DNA of 64,000 bases from contig NC_065575.1 of NCBI RefSeq assembly GCF_937616625.2, positions 9,183,501-9,247,500 on the forward strand. The letters run 5' to 3'. The notes under the pieces are model-generated. The model had not been told where the DNA came from. It worked only from the letters and a program-made list of their open reading frames with translations, and did not search any database. The position numbers were made by a program, and so were the translations under genes. The stretch is from Mercurialis annua (taxonomy: Eukaryota > Streptophyta > Magnoliopsida > Malpighiales > Euphorbiaceae). Positions 1 through 11,377 of the stretch are shown piece by piece. How positions within the stretch are numbered: the first letter of the stretch is position 1; every line of letters starts with the position of its first letter.

Positions 1-138
1 GAAATCAAAATTTCAATTCATATCAAAGAGGTATCAAACTCTTACCTATATTGAATTCGACTTTAAATTTTGCTACTAAAGTATTCAACAAAATGAATTT
101 TTGTTTATTATATCCTTAAATTTTTATATTATTTTTTA

Positions 139-641
139 GGCCTAATCACTTAAAAACCCCTCACCTTTAAACTTTTTTTCAATTCCACCCCGACGTTGAA
201 AATTTGTCAATTTTACCCACTTTTGAATTTTCCGTTTTCAATTGTACCCCAATATTTTAATTTTTGTTAATTTTTTTACTTAAATGATGAAATCATTCAA
301 TTAATTAAGTCTAAACATGAAATTAATTTTTTTTTTATTCAAAAAAGTACAAATAAGTCCTTTATTTTTAAAAACTAACTAAAAACCATAATCAAATTAA
401 CACTAATTTAAATTCTTAATTAAATTAACTAAATTTAAATAAATTTTAAAAATATACAATTAATATATGCGAGACATGGAGAATGTTTTAACAAACTTCC
501 AAACGCAAAAGACGTTAATTTAATTTTTAAGGGTACAATTGAAACACAAAAAAGCAAAATAGGGTAAAATTGACAAATTTTCAACGTCAGGGTATGATTG
601 AAAAGGGGCTAAAAGGTCGGGATTTTTTAAGACATTAGGCC
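139..641. mobile_element. MULE-type MITE, 503 bp, with exact 9-bp TSD
   Basis: The element starts GGCCTAATCACTTAAAAACC and ends in the inverted sequence ...GACATTAGGCC. It is flanked by TATTTTTTA at 130-138 and again at 642-650. Long imperfect terminal inverted repeats plus a 9-bp duplication point to a Mutator-like, non-autonomous element. No coding capacity is visible. A close copy lies in opposite orientation at 38299-38803, sharing the internal stretch around 480-530. Confidence 0.85.
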
Positions 642-935
642 TATTTTTTATTTATGGATTTTAGGAGTTTGATTTTTTTAGTAAAATGATAGTAAACTTG
701 TTAGTAAACGGTTAGTAAACAGTTAATAAATTAACTAAACGGTTAGAAAACAAAGTAATGGTAAATTTGTTTTTTTAAGTAATATGTTAGTAAACCATTA
801 GTAAATTGATAGTAATTTTTTTATTAGTAAAGTTATCGTATTTTTGCAATCAAAAAGTCTAGTTTTTAAAATCAAACTGTAAAAATCAACTCAAACTGTT
901 CAAACCGTATTTTTCAAAATATTTACACACAGTAT
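642..935. repeat. AT-rich stretch with degenerate short repeats
   Basis: The stretch is AT-rich DNA holding many degenerate copies of a GGTTAGTAAAC-like motif between about 695 and 830. I see no gene or transposon boundary here. Confidence 0.4.
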
Positions 936-1667
936 GGGTATTTTTAAAAAACTCAATAAAAAATCCCAATCTTTTAGCCTTTTTTTCAATTTTCTTCTTA
1001 TGTTGAAAAACTTATCAATTTTATCATATTTTGCATTTTCTCATTTCAACTGTACCTTAATTTTTTTAAATTTTTGACAAATTTTTTATTTAAAATTGAA
1101 ACTAAGTCTATTTCCATTCAAAAAGTACAAATAAGTCATTTACTTTAAAAACTAACTAAAAATTATAATTAAATTAAATTAAAACTAATTTAAATTGTTA
1201 ATTAATTTAACTAAATTTATATAAAATTTAAACATATACAATCAATACTCTCTTCATTTCTTAATAACTGATGTTTTAGCTTTGTGAACATAAATTAAAA
1301 ATATATTTAATGCATATGAAATATAATTGTTCCTGCAATACTCATATAAACATTTGTTAGCTTTGAATTGTTTCAAGAGTAATTAATAAGGGTAAAATAG
1401 AGAAAGGATTGTTAAAGTGCATTGGTAGTAGATAATGTCATATAAATTGGAACAAATTTTTTTATGTAGAACGTCACTTAATAAGGAATAAAGGGAGTAT
1501 ATACTAGACATAGAGAACGTTTTTTAATTTTTTTTTAAAAATGAAAAAGACGCAGGGTACAATTAAAACATAAAAATATAATAGAGAGTAAAATTGGTGA
1601 TTTTTAACATTGGAATATGATTGAAAATGAGTTAAAAGGTCGGGAGTTTTTTTTAAGGCACTAGACC
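936..1667. mobile_element. Diverged copy of the 139-641 MITE family, interrupted by a Stowaway
   Basis: The arms match the 139-641 family (left arm about 965-1060; right arm ending GGTCGGGAG...GGCACTAGACC), but the ends are degraded and I could not find a clean target duplication. The family's internal sequence is interrupted at 1248-1497 by a Stowaway element, so this copy is the older of the two. The left boundary is approximate. Confidence 0.6.
1248..1497. mobile_element. Stowaway-like MITE nested in a MULE MITE
   Basis: The element runs from CTCTCTTCATTTC to ...AATAAAGGGAG between TA dinucleotides at 1246-1247 and 1498-1499. Removing it restores the internal sequence of the host MITE family (compare around 460-480). 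The TIR resembles the plant Stowaway consensus CTCCCTCCGT, which is known to duplicate TA. Confidence 0.7.
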
Positions 1668-1696
1668 ATTGAAAAAAAACTTATGATGACTATGTT

Positions 1697-3371
1697 TTAA
1701 ACTTTGGAGCAATCACACAGATGCCACTTCAATCCGCATCCATAACAGTCCTGCAATTGAGTATAACACGAATTGTATAATCAATATATAACTCCAATTT
1801 CATAATACTAGAGTTAAAATCATACTCTGGCCTAATTCTGAAAAGAACATTCCAAATCAATTTATTTCTTTTATGATTATTCAACTTTAATTTATTGATC
1901 AATATTTTTATAAAATCTGACCAAAAGAACTAATGTGAAACCGGAATACAGATCACAACACCTCTTAATAAAATAATGTCCATGTCACAGTTCCCACATC
2001 ACATTGATATTCCCGTCCCACATCACATTGATATTCCCGTCCCACATCAGTTTTTTGATCAAATTTTATTAAAATTCCAGCTAGTGAAGTAAATTAAACT
2101 TCAGCAGCTTCAAAAAAATAAATTAATTTGAAGTACTCTTTCTAAAATTAGGCCAAAGTTTAGTAACTGCTAATATTTTTCCCATAATACAACCTATGTT
2201 TTATGGAAATTAATATACCGACAGAAAAACCCTAAACTGAAAAAACGGTGAACTAATATTTTTCATTAAGAATACATTATAAATATAAAATTTTACAGTA
2301 TTTAAAAGTAAATGTTGGAAAAGAAAAACGCTAAAATAAAAGAAAAGGTAAAATAATTATTTTCCGTCAAAAAAACGTTATAAACATACAATTTCGGAGT
2401 ATTCAAAAGTAAATTATGAAAAATATAGGTACCAACCTGCAAACCATATGGGAGCAGCCTTCTATTCTTTCAACATAGAATCTACACTTAGGACATCTAC
2501 TCCATTTCTCCTGTTTAGCAAGTTCCATTACCATCAAATCTTCCCTTTTCCTCTCATCCTCATTCAATCTCTGAAACACTCCACACTCAACGCCCGAATG
2601 CCACGGAACATTACACTCCGCACAAAACAATCTATGGCAGAACGGACATTCACATTCCCTCATCACCGCCTTTTCTCCATTATTAATATTATCATTCAAT
2701 AGCATCGCAGAACAATCCTTAAACGGACAGTAAAATTTCTGCCACTGATTCGTCGTCTCTTTACAAAGCGCTTCCTCCCAAAGATCGATCACTCGTTTTG
2801 CTAGCTTAGTCCTGCAAATATCGAGTTCAAGAACTGCTTTACAGTTACTTCCAGGGCAAGTAAATATAGTATTCGATTCTTGAATCTTTGAAACGACGTA
2901 TTTGCCGATACATTCTGAACAGAAAGAATGTATGCAGCTTTCTGTCGGAAACATCTCGTTCGTTTCTTTTCTTTCCGCGCAGATTTCGCAGAAACTTTGC
3001 GAGGATTGACCGATTTCTATACTTTTCTTTCCGCTCAAATTATGAGTGTGTGCAGCTGGTAATGGTGGGTAGCTATTGTTCTTGATTTGAGAAATGATTA
3101 CAGATTCCATTAGTGCTTCCTGAAATTGCAGTCCCTCAGCATATTCAGCGTCTGAAACTGGAAATGAATTACTTTTCTCGTTATGATATTTATCCATAAT
3201 GGCAGAGAAGTAGTCATCATATATAAACAGAATCAAGATGTGCATGGACTTGTTTTCTTGCCATTGTTGTTGAGAATTGAGGATAATTTGGAAATATGAT
3301 CGGGTTGAACGTTGAAGCGTTTTTATGCAACTGATATAGCAGAAGTTTAGGTGTGGTGAAGGGACTTTCAA
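1697..3371 (-). CDS. RBR (RING1-IBR-RING2) E3 ubiquitin ligase, 3' end uncertain
   Basis: This is probably a RING-between-RING ubiquitin ligase, which passes ubiquitin from an E2 through a RING2 cysteine to a substrate. The open frame 2403-3371 contains RING1 from CEIC (residues 128-131), an IBR with CPFCHRLFCAEC, and the start of RING2 with CPKC (293-296) and the candidate catalytic Cys306 in EGCSHMVC. I prefer Met43 (codon 3243-3245) as the start, because the following DDYFSAI...DAEYAEGLQFQEAL stretch resembles plant RBR N termini; the 42 residues before it look unrelated. RING2 is cut by an intron. A terminal exon at 1697-1750 (acceptor 1751-1752) reads DCYGCGLKWHLCDCSKV-stop. The best donor (after 2437, CAG/GTTGGT) leaves phase 2, which does not fit that exon; a weaker donor after 2433 is in frame but omits the expected CGxxF segment. 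Either a microexon is missing from my model or RING2 is defective. Confidence 0.75.
1991..2048. repeat. 27-bp tandem repeat, about 2.3 copies
   Basis: The unit CCCACATCACATTGATATT followed by CCCGT is repeated twice and begins a third time. It lies inside the predicted last intron of the RBR gene. Confidence 0.7.
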
Positions 3372-3484
3372 ATTCCAATAATCTTATTGGAAATTTACTT
3401 CATTGGGAAGTAGATTTTTATTTATTAATTTAGCTTTGTTTGACTGACTTTTCATTTCTCTTTTTACTTGGATTAATTTTAATA

Positions 3485-4786
3485 GGCAAAAGGCTCACTT
3501 TAGCCCCTAAGGTCAGAGCGAAAGAATTAATAAGACCTTAAAGTCGAAGGTTGCTCACTTTGCCCCCTGACGTTGTTTAAATTGGCTCAAATCACATTAA
3601 AATTTTAACTCCGTCTGTTTTTATGTTAAATGATGATGTGGCATGTATAGAAAAAGTTCAAAAACATCCTTAATGTTTAAAATATATACCAATTTCATAC
3701 TTATAACTTTTTTAGTCATTATCACCCTCTTTTTCATTAAATATCAATAATTAAATAATATTTAAAAATAAAATGTTTATTTAAAAATGGAAACTCAACT
3801 AAACATGTCGAAACCTAATTAAACAAATCGAAATCCAATTAAATAAATCCATCGCCGGAAAATTTATCCAAAAATTAAATAAATAATAATTTATTTTTTA
3901 CGAATACAAAATTATTTTAATCCGAGATACGACCACCAATCCATCGTCAAAAAACCGTTTAAAAATTAATTTTTTTTTCAAATTCCGGAAACCTACCGGT
4001 GGTGGATCTGCTCATCTGAGTAGACCCACCATCGGTGGTGGGTCTTCTCTTAAAAAGAGCAGACCCACCACCGTGGTTCTGCTCTTAAAAGAGAGCAGAC
4101 CCACGGTGTGGTGGATCTGCTCTTAGTGGGTCTGCTCTCTTTTAAGAGCAGAACCACCATCGGTGGTGGATCTGCTCTTTTTGAGCAGACTCACCACCGT
4201 GGGTCTGCTCTAAAAAAGAGCAGACCCACCGTGGTGCTTCTGCTCACAAAGAGCACACCCACCACGGTGGGTCTGCTCACCACCGACGGTGGGCCGACGG
4301 AATGTTGTGTTTTCGGAATTAAAAAAATATAAAATGTCGTTTTTTTGTCAATTAATTTTTTTTATTTGATTTTTGATCGGATATTTTTTGCTAAAAGTTA
4401 TAGAGGTAGTATCCGGCGTGTGGGTGAATTAGATTTAAATTGAATTTTGTAGCGTTTAATTATGTTTCGAAGTGTTTAATTGAGTTTCGATTGTTTTAAT
4501 AAATGTTTTAATTTTAATATTATTTAATTATATATATTTAAATGAAAAAGAGGGTGAAAATAGTTAAAAAAATTCATGAATATAAAATTGGCAAATATTT
4601 TAAACATTAAGGATGTTTTTGAAATTTTTCCCTAACAGCCATGTCATCAATTAGACGGAAGAAACTAACGGTGGTGCGATCTGAGCCAATTTGGACAACG
4701 TTAGGGGGTAAAATGAGCAACCTTCGACCTTAGGGTCTTATTAATTCTTTTGCTTTGACCTTAAGGGCTAAAGTGAACCTTTTGCC
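3485..4786. mobile_element. MULE-type element, 1302 bp, long TIRs, 9-bp TSD, hairpin-rich core
   Basis: The element begins GGCAAAAGGCTCACTTTAGC and ends in its inverse, ...TGAACCTTTTGCC. Inverted similarity continues for well over 100 bp. ATTTTAATA occurs exactly at 3476-3484 and 4787-4795. The 9-bp duplication fits Mutator-like elements. There is no transposase; the reading frames inside come from the repeated core. It sits about 115-240 bp upstream of the RBR gene start, so it may lie in that promoter. Confidence 0.85.
4000..4300. repeat. Core of alternating inverted GC-rich modules
   Basis: Roughly a dozen half-units related to GAGCAGACCCACCACCG alternate in orientation, so consecutive units can pair as hairpins with short loops (for example GGTGGTGGGTCTTCTC with GAGCAGACCCACCACC around 4034-4072). 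The surrounding element is AT-rich. The apparent 74-residue frame here is an artefact of the repeat. Confidence 0.8.
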
Positions 4787-5044
4787 ATTTTAATATAGCG
4801 TAAGTCATCTAACAGTGGAATGGAGGAAATTTGAGAAAATGAAAACTTGAGGAAAGCCACTCCCAAATTTAAATATGTTACTCTTTATATTAAAGATGTT
4901 TTTTATTTTAATAAATATGCTTTTTAAAATAAAAAGTACCATTAGAGATGCTCTAAATTAAAAAATTTATCTAGTTATCATTGAGATGACTTTTATTTTT
5001 GTGTTATGTTAAAAAATGACATTTTATAGCATATATTTAGTACA

Positions 5045-5142
5045 ACGATTTAATAGGTATAAGTGCTGGGCAGCAAACTGCTAGGTCGTGGGTTCGATTC
5101 CTCCCACAAGCGCTCTCCCTTTTCCAATTATCAAAAAAAAAA
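5045..5142 (+). mobile_element. tRNA-derived SINE, copy 1 (degraded 5' end)
   Basis: The copy contains a B-box-like GGTTCGATTCC, followed by the family tail CTCCCACAAGCGCTCTC and TCCAATTATC plus an A-run. The A-box region is degraded (TTTAATAGGTATAAGTGC). It matches the better preserved copies at 33504-33608 and 53900-54006. No clear target duplication was found. Confidence 0.65.
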
Positions 5143-5738
5143 GGAAGAATTAAAATGTTAGTAAATATTTAGAGATAAGTATATATTTTTTAGATGGGTA
5201 TTAAAAAAGCAGAGTACTATATATTGTAGCAAAAAACAAGCTAATGAATATATTGTAGCAAAATTTAAATGTCTTTTGATGTTGGGTGTTGTGTGGCGAT
5301 AATTACGATTCAGTCTATAAAAGTGTTCTTCTAGATTTTTTTCTCAGAGGTTATCTTATTTTAAATTAGTTATTAAATATAATCTATTCTACGTGCGTTG
5401 AGACTTAAAACCGAGATCTCAGGATGCATTTGAAGGACCTTGGCCAACTGGACCATTCATAAAATTGAAAATGTTAATTCTTCATAAAATATTTGAAAAA
5501 GAATGACTGACAAAGAATTATTTGATCTTGGCTCGATTGACCCTTTGCTTGCAATTAATCATTGAACCCTTAAGCTTCTTTTCGCATTTTATGTGTTCAA
5601 AAAAGGAGAAATTTTGAGGTGAAACAAATCCATTACGTATGATAATGAACTATTCGTTCAATACGTAATGCGTGTGGTAATTATTTACAACAATTAAGTA
5701 GTACTAAAAAGTATATTTATTTTAAATAAAACATATTA

Positions 5739-8305
5739 AATATTTTTTCCGGTCTATAATATTTATCGCATTTGGTCATTTCATATAAATTAAAAAACTA
5801 ATAAATTTATCTTAATTTGTACGTGCTTTTACTAAATTGTCTATATTAATTATCACTAGTTTTATATTTGACTAGTCCTTTTATCCTTACTAAGTTATTT
5901 ATTAGGGTTATTTTTAAATATACTTGATTTCTTACACGGGATTGCAGTTATATTCTTCAAATAAAACTTTGTCATTTATACGCTTTTTTGTCGTTATCTT
6001 TTTTATTTATACGCCTTTTTGTACCTGTTAACTTTGCAAAGCTGGCTAGTCAGCTTATACCTAGTGCATCTTGTTTTGATCCATGTGGTAATATATTAGT
6101 ATAATTAATTTGTAAATCATTAGATTATATTCTGAGAAACCTTAAATGTCATTAATAATTAGTTAACTTAACATGAGTATATTTTTGTTTATTGTTTTTA
6201 CTTGAATACTTTTTAAAATTTAAACTCTTATTACATACTATCTTTTTTAATATTAGTGTTATTGTTATTCTAATAAAAATATTAATTTTGTTAAAATAAT
6301 TTTTATGTAAATTATTACTTTTCTTTAAAATATTGTAGTATAATTTTAAAAAATTCAGCATTTTAAAATTCATTTAGAAATTTTTTATGAATCTATGCTA
6401 TTTTTTTTTATAATTAGAGCCTTTATAAAAAAAAGTTAAACTTACAATCTTAACACAATATTATCCAACATTTAAACTATTGAACTATAACTTGTTGGAA
6501 TAAAGCATTACTATTAGAGAATAATAACAAAACAACACGTGTTTAATTGGACATGCACACACGTTGTCGTCACTAAATTGAGGTACCAAATCGTTGACAT
6601 AATTGAAAGTGAGGTACCAAATCGTTGATATAATTGAAAGTGAGGTACGAAATTGTTTGAAAGTGGACATCAAACTATTAATGAAACTAACAAAAGCTCC
6701 TAATTGTTGACGACACGAAAACTAAGGTATCAAATCGTTTAATTTTCATACAAGAGCTATCAAACTGTAAATTATTACAAATGTGAGGCTTTAGAGTAAT
6801 TTGCTCTAAACTTAAACATTGATTATATCAAAACTAAAATAAATCAAAAATAATATTATTGGAGAAATATAATTAAATTTATTACATTTTAGAAAATAAA
6901 ACTCTCATCATATCTTGATTACAATGTTTTAAACATAAATTTTTTATTGATCATTAGTTAATTGTTTGTTAATTTTTGGTTGCTCATCAGTTGCTTTTTG
7001 ATTAATTCTTTAGTAGCTTATTAGTTAGTTTTTCTTTAGTTGATTATTGACAGTTCAATGGTAGATCATTGGTTGCTAATTGGTAGCTCATTTACTCTAT
7101 AGTTGTTCTTCGTATTTGTTGTGTTTTACTTTTATTTTGATTTCTTTTAATTGGTAATTCATTTTTATGGTGTTTGAACATAATTGTAATTGTTTAACAT
7201 TTATTTTCCAATATTTGCATGTTGTAGAAAATTTCTTCATATAAAAAAGTATTTCAAAATAAATGAAAAATAAACATACAAAAAATTAAACAAAAATAAC
7301 AAATTATATAATGAAACAAATTTTGAACATTAAATTAAAAAATTAAAACCAAACAAATTATATATTAAAAAAATAATTTATAAATAATAAAGATAAAATA
7401 AATTTTAAAACTGTAAATTTAAAATTAGAATGATAAATGTATAAATACAGAAAACAATTGTCTCAGTTTATATGAATAAAAAAAAAGGTTTAACTATAAA
7501 TTTTTAACTAAATAAGTAAAAAATAAAATTTTAACTATTAAATACATGTGTTTAAAATTAGATAACAAGTGGCCAAATATAAAAATTTAAATATAAAAAG
7601 CTGAGTGTTTAATTTCAAAAGACATGTGTATAATTTAGGAAATTTAAACTTATTAAAAATGAATTAATTTTAATATTTCTCATGCAAATAGGAAATAAGT
7701 AAACAATAGATAATAAAAAAATAAAAAAATACAAAAATTGAAATTATTAAATAAAAATTTAAAATAGGGATCAAAATAAGTAATTTGAATAATAAAAAAA
7801 ATCAAAAAATTACTAATATAAAAATATATACATAAACAAAAAAAACGAATATAATAAATAAATATAATAACTAATAAAAATAATAATTAAATATTATAAA
7901 TATATGTATTATAGAAAAATTATTATAGAAAAGAAACACAAAATAAAGAAATTGTTTTGACAAAATAATATGAATCATGCTAAATGCATGTCACGTATCA
8001 TTACAAGAAAAATTGCATTTCATGGTTAACAAATGAACATATGTAGCTGCTGGATGTAGTTGGCAAGAAAAGGCGTATTTTTATAAAAGAAAAACTAAAA
8101 TGAGACACGCTTGATAATATAAATTTTGAAGGAGTGCTTTTGCAAAGAAAATAAAAAAAAGACATAAGGGGTGTAATTTTCTCTATTTATTATTAAAAAT
8201 AAATTTGAAAAAACATCTATTAATGCTTTCTTGAAACTTTAATATGACAACTGTTATGAATCAAAAAAAATTATCAAATGCGATAAATATTATATACCGG
8301 AGGGA
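5739..8305. mobile_element. Stowaway-like MITE split by a 2.3-kb insertion
   Basis: The left part (to 5904) begins TTCCGGTCTATAATATTTATCGC and the right part (from 8184) ends ATAAATATTATATACCGGAGGGAG. Together they match the uninterrupted copy at about 52519-52790. The insertion at 5905-8183 duplicated 9 bp of the Stowaway. End positions are approximate to a few bases. Confidence 0.7.
5905..8183. mobile_element. MULE-like 2.28-kb insertion with 9-bp TSD
   Basis: TATTTATTA is present at 5896-5904 and 8184-8192, and joining across it restores the interrupted Stowaway, so both boundaries are well supported. The terminal regions are only weakly inverted (compare TTGCAG...TTCTTCAAA near 5944 with the complement of 8120-8150). 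Contents are very AT-rich and include direct repeats of GAGGTACCAAATCGTTGA at 6581-6660 and degenerate GCTCATTAGTT repeats at 6950-7110. A fragment of the 32217-32940 repeat family is also present near 6760-6815. No transposase is visible. Confidence 0.75.
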
Positions 8306-8634
8306 GTTTAATAAATATACCTTTCATTAATTGGTTGTTATAAGCCATATGTCACGCATTGAATGGATGGTTCATAATTTTACGTGATGGATTTAGTTCG
8401 GTTAAGAATTTCTCCCAAAAAAGATGTGTTTATATTGAGTGTTTATCTCATGCATAGGTTGTGCTACGTCATTTTCATAACAAGTCAACGAGCATTTGTG
8501 ATATATGAAATCTTTAATTATTGGTAGTTCCTTATTGGTTGTTGCACAAATGATGTTGCCCAACTGTTGTGTTGTATAATTATCCGTTTATGTTAGACGT
8601 TTACTAAATTTAAGGATTAAAGTATGAATATCAC
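8306..8634 (+). promoter_or_regulatory. Probable former promoter region of the CCR4-like gene, displaced by the hAT insertion
   Basis: Before the hAT insertion this stretch would have continued directly into 22336 onward, just upstream of the CCR4-like start. I see no gene in it. Its role as promoter is inferred only from position. Confidence 0.35.
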
Positions 8635-10040
8635 TAGGGGTGTGCAGAAACCGAATCGACCGAATTAAATTGACCGAATTAGACCGAAATATGAATTCAA
8701 TTCGGTAATTATGACCAAAACGGTGCGGTTTGGGTTGGGGTAGTGAAAAAATTCGGTGTTTGATAAATGGTTTGGTTTCGGTTTGTTCAGAACCGATTTA
8801 ACCGAAAAACCGAGATACAAAACGACGTCGTTTTGTATCTCAGATTTCATACGTGCAAGAAGCTTCCAGAGCTCTGCACGTATGAGAAAACCCTATACAA
8901 AACGGTGTGTTTTGTATAGGGTATATAAGGTTTGTTAATTTTACAAACCCTAAAATTTCATTCTCTCTCAGCGCCTCTCTTTTTCACTTCTCTCTCTGAT
9001 TATCTCTAACCTCTCTCCTCTTCATTTCTCTCTCGACTGAAACCCTAACCCTAACTCAGCCTCATTCTCACAGTTACTCTTTGCACTCATCATGACTCAG
9101 ACTCACTTCATCATCATACACACATCAATTAAACTGTAGTTTGATCGCTGCTCTTCTGGATCCTTTGATTTGAAGTTATGAATCACTGAAGCTTTATCTC
9201 AATAGCTTTCTGTGTTTTGTAAAAGAAAACGACGTGCCTTTATTTTGTTATTATTAACGGTCTGTTAATTATCAGTCCAAATACATATATTGGTGAGTGT
9301 TTCTGTGTTTGTGCTTCAAAGTGTTCTTTTTTTTCATTTTCTGTTTTGTTTAATATGTAAAACTAATGTGTCACGACCCAAATTATTGAGCCGCGACCGG
9401 CGCTAGGGAATGGGAGTGGTAGCTCCAAAACCCGTAGCAAGCCTGAAAATACATACTAATTTTTTTTGCAAATCAAATTATATCTCGTATATCATAATAA
9501 TATCAAAATATACACGACCCCTGTTTGAAATACATATCAGAGTTAAAGCGCTTCACAAATAGAGTCTGACTATTCTAAACTACTGCGGACTTGCTAGAAT
9601 GAGAACCTAGTCTCATGACTCGTACTACTTCCGAGAATTAAAACTTCGGAAGCTTCATTCTCCACATCATACCTAACTCAACCTGTAAAAATTGGAATAA
9701 CAACGGGGTCAGTATAAAACTGAGTGAATACACATAATTACAAGTAATATTGCATAAAGGGTGAAAACGTTTAAAAACCTCTTTATGTAGAAAATATTCT
9801 TTTTGAATTATACTTCACACGATCTTATTCCCAAACATACTTCGTATGTTCGTTCATACTATCAGAGGCCATGTACGTGTCATAAACTAAGCGTTTATGT
9901 TATAGACGTACTTGATATCCTTGCCTCGCACTTATGTTTCATGTACGTTTATACTGCGTACGTGCTTGACATGTTTTGTTTACTGTTATAGTTTTGATTG
10001 TCTTTATTTTTTCTTATTAAGTTTCTCTAACTTCATTTTT

Positions 10041-10240
10041 CTGACATCGATAGCAAAGCCAACCGATGTGTTTCATCTGTCTGACATCGATAGCAAAGCC
10101 AACCGATGTATTACGCATATCTGACATCGATAGCAAAGCCAACCGATGTGTTTTACATATCTGACATCGATAGCCAAGCCAACCGATGTGTCTTTAATCA
10201 TCTGACATCGATAGCCACGCCAACCGATGTGTCTTATCTC
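10041..10240. repeat. Five 40-bp tandem repeats inside the LTR
   Basis: Units start at 10041, 10081, 10121, 10161 and 10202. Each has CTGACATCGATAGC...CCAACCGATGTG, so ACATCG and CGATGT form a 6-bp inverted pair inside each unit. The first 26 bases are nearly invariant; the last 14 differ between units. The same array occurs in the other LTR at about 16310-16509. Confidence 0.9.
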
Positions 10241-11237
10241 ATATCTTAATTATTGCTCTTGTTTCATATTGATTCTCGATATATATTATACTTGATTTTA
10301 TCTTTATATGAGTCCCGAGGACTATTATCGAGAATAGGTAGATACAGGTCTCGGGATACCTCTACCGAGTTCAACCTTGTATCTCAGTTCTTATATTTGG
10401 TTATACCATCGTACAACTTCTCGTTTTACGTTTATTATTTAATTATATATTTTCCGTTATGTTGTATTGATCCTTTATGGACCATAACATGCACATTGCA
10501 ATCTACAATCATACATCTATAACACACGCACGTATGGTATTCGTTATAATTAGAAGTACGTATGGGAACGTACTATATTTCTTTGTAAACATATGAATAA
10601 TAGTACATATGGGAATGTACTATACTTTTCTCGTGCATATTTGGTTCGATACTTGTATATTGCTTAACCTCTTTCCCAGTATTTTAAACAGATATGTTCT
10701 TTTCATCTATTTATATTATTCTTAAAATAACGCAGTACGGAAAGTAATCATTTTCAAAACATACATACATATACTTTTTCAAACATATTATTAAACATAT
10801 AAGTATTCATATAGTCGCCCGTATATAAAAATACGCGACTTTATGAATATTAACGAGTAATTAAAATGTACTCACAGTGACTGCTATCCAATCTACCGCA
10901 ATGCTACTAATCTATCACACAGGTTCTATGCATTGTCCGATCTTGTAGCTATTCCAGCTCGTCGGCCTGGTAGCTCGTCGGTACGCCCATTACTTATCCA
11001 AATTACCTGTACGTTTAATTCATAAACGTAAACTTTAGGGTTTACTTTCATTTCGATGAAGTTTCAAGGAGTTTTCAGGACAATGCGCAGGTGCTGCCTG
11101 CACACTGACACTGTTTAGTAAAACGACGATCTCTCCCAATTGAACCGTTGGATCGACATGAAATTTGACAGACGCGTTCCTAAGAGGCAAATCTATAAAC
11201 TGACCGTTGGGATTTTGAATCTGGCAAGTTTTAGGTA

Positions 11238-11377
11238 GTGTGCGAACGCACACAATAGGTGTGCGAACGCACACCCTAATTTTAAGGAGTGTGCGAACGC
11301 ACACTCAATGTGTGCGAACGCACACCCTTATTTTTAAGGAGTGTGCGAACGCACACTTAATGTGTGCGAACGCACAC
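11238..11377. repeat. Six copies of the palindrome GTGTGCGAACGCACAC in three pairs
   Basis: Six 16-bp near-perfect palindromes are arranged as three pairs: 5 bp within a pair, 14-15 bp between pairs. The between-pair spacers share TTTTAAGGA. A matching array is in the other LTR at 17507-17646, and a related one in the solo LTR at 48740-48877. Confidence 0.92.

Noticed and set aside
4108..4332. 74-codon open frame in the MULE core
   Set aside because: It is produced by the alternating GAGCAGACC modules; its translation just mirrors the repeat.
9040..9062. Telomere-like CCCTAAC repeats
   Set aside because: Only about two units occur in a CT-rich leader of the hAT element; this is more likely a telobox-type promoter motif or chance.
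10041..10240. CRISPR-like regular repeats
   Set aside because: This is a plant LTR; spacers are short and similar, and the array is duplicated in the other LTR. They are tandem repeats.
11035..11304. 89-codon minus-strand frame with repeated CVRT motifs
   Set aside because: It falls across the palindrome block and recurs in the second LTR; it reflects the repeat, not a protein gene.
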